The position numbers were made by a program, and so were the translations under genes. Shown piece after piece: positions 3,763 to 6,254 of a stretch of DNA of 6,254 nt (positions are counted from its first letter, which is position 1; each line of letters opens with the position of its first letter). Under the pieces are notes generated by a model. That model had not been told where the DNA came from and ran no database searches. It was given only the letters and a program-made list of their open reading frames with translations. Origin of the DNA: Actinobacteria bacterium ADurb.Bin346 (GTDB lineage: Bacteria; Actinomycetota; Humimicrobiia; Humimicrobiales; Humimicrobiaceae); the NCBI GenBank assembly GCA_002068775.1, contig MWAX01000078.1, positions 1 to 6,254 on the forward strand. The letters run 5' to 3'.

Positions 3763-6168
3763 ATGAATATTAAAAATTTTTCATATATTATTATTGCGCT
3801 GTCTCTTGCAGTTATGATTGCAGTTTGCGGATGCAGCCAGTTTAGCGAAAGCCTTCTTAAACGAATAGAAAAAAATGACAATGCCGGTACAGTGCCGGAT
3901 AACGAAAGCAGCAGCTCAGCAGGTGAAAGTATTGTAAGTGAGGCAGAAATACAAACCGGCAATTCAAACAGCAGCGCCACTGATGTACCCGCAACAGCAT
4001 CTTCTTCCGGGGCTAATTCGAATTCACCTGCTGAATCCGTCACCGAAGACAGCAGCCAAAAAAATGATACGGCCAGCATTGAAAGCTCAAAAAAAACCGG
4101 TGAAACAGACCCGTCTCTTCAAAGACAGTATTTTAAAAACGGGGTCGAGGCATTCGAAAAGAAAAATTATATTATTGCAGAGTATTATCTGAACAAGGTA
4201 AGGGACACATACGCAGTACTTGCTGACCATACACTTTATTACTATGCGAAAAGCCTCCTGCTTCAGAAAAAGTATGAGTCTGCTGAGGAAAATTATTTTA
4301 AACTGAAAACTGAATACCCGGATTCAATATTTAAAGAAAAAGCAGCACTGGAATATGCGGACCTTTATTACATCACAGAAAAATATTATTCTGCCGAGAA
4401 AAACTACTCTGAATTTATAACTGCTTTTCCGGCTTCTGCTCTGCTGCCGTATGCAAAATACCAGCTCGCCCTGTGCCAGGAAAAAAACGGCAAATACCAG
4501 GAAGCATTCAGTAATTATAAATCAGTCTGGTTAAATAATCCTGAAAATGAATACGCAAAAAATGCATTTGATGCAATAGAGTCACTGGTTGAAAAAGGCC
4601 TCATCACTGCATTCAAAGCTGCAAATGAAGAGATATATAAAAGGGGAGAGATATTTTTTAATCTTTACTGGTATAAAAATGCAATTGCAGAGTTTAATAT
4701 AATTCTTGACAGAGCTGTATCAGGAAATGTAAGCCAGTCCATTTATTCCAAAACACTATTTAAAATGGGCATGTCCTATTTTAACCTCAGGGATTATGCA
4801 AAATCAAAGGAATACCTTAGCCAGAGCTATAATAAATTTCCTGCAGGGGTGTTTGCTGATGACAGCCTGTACTTTTTAGGCAGAGTTGCAACGAATCTTG
4901 ATAATGACATCGAAGCGCAGAAACAATATGAGAGTCTGCTTTCAAAGTTTCCGCAAAGCAATTATGCAGACGATGCGCTTTACCGGATTGGGAGGATTTA
5001 CTTTTTAAAAGATGATTTTGAAACAGCCAAAAAATATTACAGCAGGATTGTCTCAGAATACCCTTCAGATGACCGGGCTCCGGACGCTTTCTGGGAATTG
5101 GGCATGATCGAGTATAAGGGCAGGGATTATTCTGCAGCACATGAGACTTTCAAGGGAATGGCTTCAAAATTTAAAGGAACAAAGCTTGGCGAAAAGGGCC
5201 TTTTCTGGCAGGCAAAATCAGCAGAAAAGCTTGAGGATTTCAGCACCGCAGTCTCACTGTACCGCGAGATAATAGCTCTTAAAAATTACTCATATTACAC
5301 CTTTGCTTCCCAGCAGGCACTTGAAAATAGAGGCCTTACGGAAAAAATAGACAGGATAAATACAAAAGCCAACCCTTCAAACCCCTATATAAATGAGCTG
5401 CTTCCGGATGTTTATGAAAGCCTCCAGAGCAATACAAATCCGGGAGATATAACTGAAAAAACAGTTTTTTCACACGTGGACAAAGCAAAGGAACTGTTGT
5501 CAATTGAATTCTACAGCAGCGCCGATATTGAGATTGAAGCTGCAAGCTCACAGTTTGAAAATAACATGACAGGAATCCTTCAGATCTCCACGCTTTATCT
5601 TCAAGCAAAAGATTATATTAATTCACAGAAAATAATTGCAAAATACTATTCAAAACTTCTCTCCGGCTTAAAGGAACCATACCTGGATTATTTTTATTAC
5701 CTCCTGTACCCTTATGGATTCAGGGATTATATAGATAAATACAGCACCGAATTTGATATAGACCCTCTTTATGTGCTTGCAGTTATAAGGGAAGAGTCGC
5801 GTTTTGACCCTGGTGCCGGCTCATATGCAGGGGCGCAGGGTTTAATGCAGATAATGCCCGCTACAGGCAAATCAATTGCAAATTCCCTTGATATTGGTAA
5901 TTATGATAATTCAATGCTGCTTGACCCTGAGACCAGCATAAAAATGGGCTCATATTATTTGAGCATGCAGCTCGGAAGTTTTGGAGGCAATAAATATTAT
6001 GCCGCAGGAGCTTACAATGGCGGTCCCGGCGCAATGAATAAATGGATTGCAAAATGGGGCGATAAAGACATAGATGAATTCATTGAATATGTATCATATG
6101 ATGAAACACGCAATTACATCAGGAAAGTAATGGGCAGCTACTATGTTTACCAGATGCTTTACCGCTGA
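3763..6168 (+). CDS. Lipoprotein soluble-lytic-transglycosylase-type enzyme (TPR array plus GH23 SLT domain)
   Basis: The enzyme would cleave peptidoglycan between N-acetylmuramic acid and N-acetylglucosamine, forming 1,6-anhydro ends. Residues 1-24 are a lipoprotein signal peptide with lipobox VCGC (lipidated Cys24; C22 is disfavoured by Val at -1). Residues 25-118 are a Ser/Asn/Glu/Thr-rich tether. Residues 122-505 hold about ten TPR-like helical hairpins of the YbgF/BamD kind (FKMGMSYFNLRDYAKSKEYL, YPxS turns). NYSYYTFASQQAL (508-520) recalls the Slt70 linker domain. The SLT domain spans about 652-801: catalytic Glu678 in IREESRFDP, GAQGLMQIMPATG (690-702), AAGAYNGGPGAMNKW (747-761) and ETRNYIRKVMGSYYVY (781-796). 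All GH23 family 1 motifs are present, so it is probably active. E. coli Slt70 is soluble and about 645 residues; this one is longer and membrane-anchored. The start is fixed by the signal peptide. Its ribosome site is poor (AAGG 12 bases upstream). Confidence 0.95.
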   Translation: MNIKNFSYIIIALSLAVMIAVCGCSQFSESLLKRIEKNDNAGTVPDNESSSSAGESIVSEAEIQTGNSNSSATDVPATASSSGANSNSPAESVTEDSSQKNDTASIESSKKTGETDPSLQRQYFKNGVEAFEKKNYIIAEYYLNKVRDTYAVLADHTLYYYAKSLLLQKKYESAEENYFKLKTEYPDSIFKEKAALEYADLYYITEKYYSAEKNYSEFITAFPASALLPYAKYQLALCQEKNGKYQEAFSNYKSVWLNNPENEYAKNAFDAIESLVEKGLITAFKAANEEIYKRGEIFFNLYWYKNAIAEFNIILDRAVSGNVSQSIYSKTLFKMGMSYFNLRDYAKSKEYLSQSYNKFPAGVFADDSLYFLGRVATNLDNDIEAQKQYESLLSKFPQSNYADDALYRIGRIYFLKDDFETAKKYYSRIVSEYPSDDRAPDAFWELGMIEYKGRDYSAAHETFKGMASKFKGTKLGEKGLFWQAKSAEKLEDFSTAVSLYREIIALKNYSYYTFASQQALENRGLTEKIDRINTKANPSNPYINELLPDVYESLQSNTNPGDITEKTVFSHVDKAKELLSIEFYSSADIEIEAASSQFENNMTGILQISTLYLQAKDYINSQKIIAKYYSKLLSGLKEPYLDYFYYLLYPYGFRDYIDKYSTEFDIDPLYVLAVIREESRFDPGAGSYAGAQGLMQIMPATGKSIANSLDIGNYDNSMLLDPETSIKMGSYYLSMQLGSFGGNKYYAAGAYNGGPGAMNKWIAKWGDKDIDEFIEYVSYDETRNYIRKVMGSYYVYQMLYR

Positions 6169-6197
6169 AATGACAGCTTTGCGTTTGAGTAAAATAT

Positions 6198-6254
6198 CTA
6201 AGGCTTTCCTATTATAAAACCTTTAGCAGAAAGAGCCACCCTGTCATTGTCAGA
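6198..6254 (-). CDS. C-terminal end of a convergent minus-strand gene, possibly HemW-like
   Basis: On the minus strand, starting at the right window edge, one frame reads SDNDRVALSAKGFIIGKP and then TAG (6198-6200). The pattern (D/N)(D)RV.L(S/T).KGF.I resembles the C-terminal end of HemW, the radical-SAM haem chaperone related to coproporphyrinogen dehydrogenase, whose last residues typically read RV.LT.KG..lsN. The tail here is shorter than usual. Only 18 residues are visible, so the family is a guess. That a gene ends here is plausible because the frame is coding-like and its stop lies 29 bases from the stop of the transglycosylase gene, giving a convergent pair. The 29-base gap contains no clear terminator. 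Confidence 0.38.
   Translation of the reverse strand, partial: SDNDRVALSAKGFIIGKP

Noticed and set aside
3756..4079. 107-codon minus-strand ORF, hydrophobic and Ser/Leu-rich
   Set aside because: Antisense to the signal peptide and tether of the lipoprotein; a compositional artefact.
3938..4192. 84-codon plus-strand ORF inside the transglycosylase gene
   Set aside because: Out-of-frame reading of the Ser/Asn-rich tether, which has few constraints on stops; no independent start signal.
6171..6246. TGACAG (6171-6176) and CTGTCA (6241-6246) as ends of a small element or a terminator stem
   Set aside because: Only 6 bp, 64 bases apart, with the right arm inside the convergent coding frame; most likely chance.

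Overview
The window looks bacterial and AT-rich. It has frequent ATA, AGA and AGG codons, long A/T-rich intergenic stretches and weak ribosome binding sites in front of both large genes. The proteins fit an uncultured or low-GC, Clostridia-like lineage, but no phylum can be fixed from this sequence. There is no rRNA, tRNA or CRISPR array.

Left edge (1-324): an N-terminally broken fragment of ribosomal protein L16 (minus strand, 1-151) abuts, with no spacer, the C-terminal end of an ABC sugar/nucleoside-type permease (plus strand, 151-324). The two halves meet inside a codon-level boundary near position 151. This looks like a chimeric join, either in the assembly or a real rearrangement, and not like two adjacent genes.

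325-1345: about 1 kb without a convincing full-length gene. It holds short remnants and signals. These are a 26-codon ORF with a perfect AGGAGG site whose start codon and Shine-Dalgarno lie within an 11-bp perfect hairpin, an 8-bp tandem repeat, a short stretch resembling the N-terminus of a MacB/FtsX-type permease, a cluster of hairpins (1006-1132) reminiscent of IS200/IS605 ends, and a promoter plus terminator-like hairpin upstream of the first large gene. It reads as a decayed accessory or mobile-element scar.

1346-3592: a large unrecognised membrane protein. It has an N-terminal zinc ribbon in the cytoplasm, one transmembrane helix, a ZU5-like beta segment, a long helical/mixed region, an ETTAx five-residue repeat linker and a C-terminal beta-rich domain, all predicted outside the membrane.

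3763-6168: a lipoprotein lytic transglycosylase of the Slt70 type. Its lipobox is followed by a Ser/Asn-rich tether, about ten TPR-like hairpins and a GH23 catalytic domain with its motifs intact. Between the two large genes are a 20-bp perfect palindrome and a good candidate promoter, so they are probably separate transcription units on the same strand. The last 57 bases hold the C-terminal end of a convergent minus-strand gene, possibly HemW-like.

Both large genes encode envelope proteins with low-complexity tethers carrying domains away from the membrane. A shared role in cell-wall biology is conceivable but not shown by the sequence.
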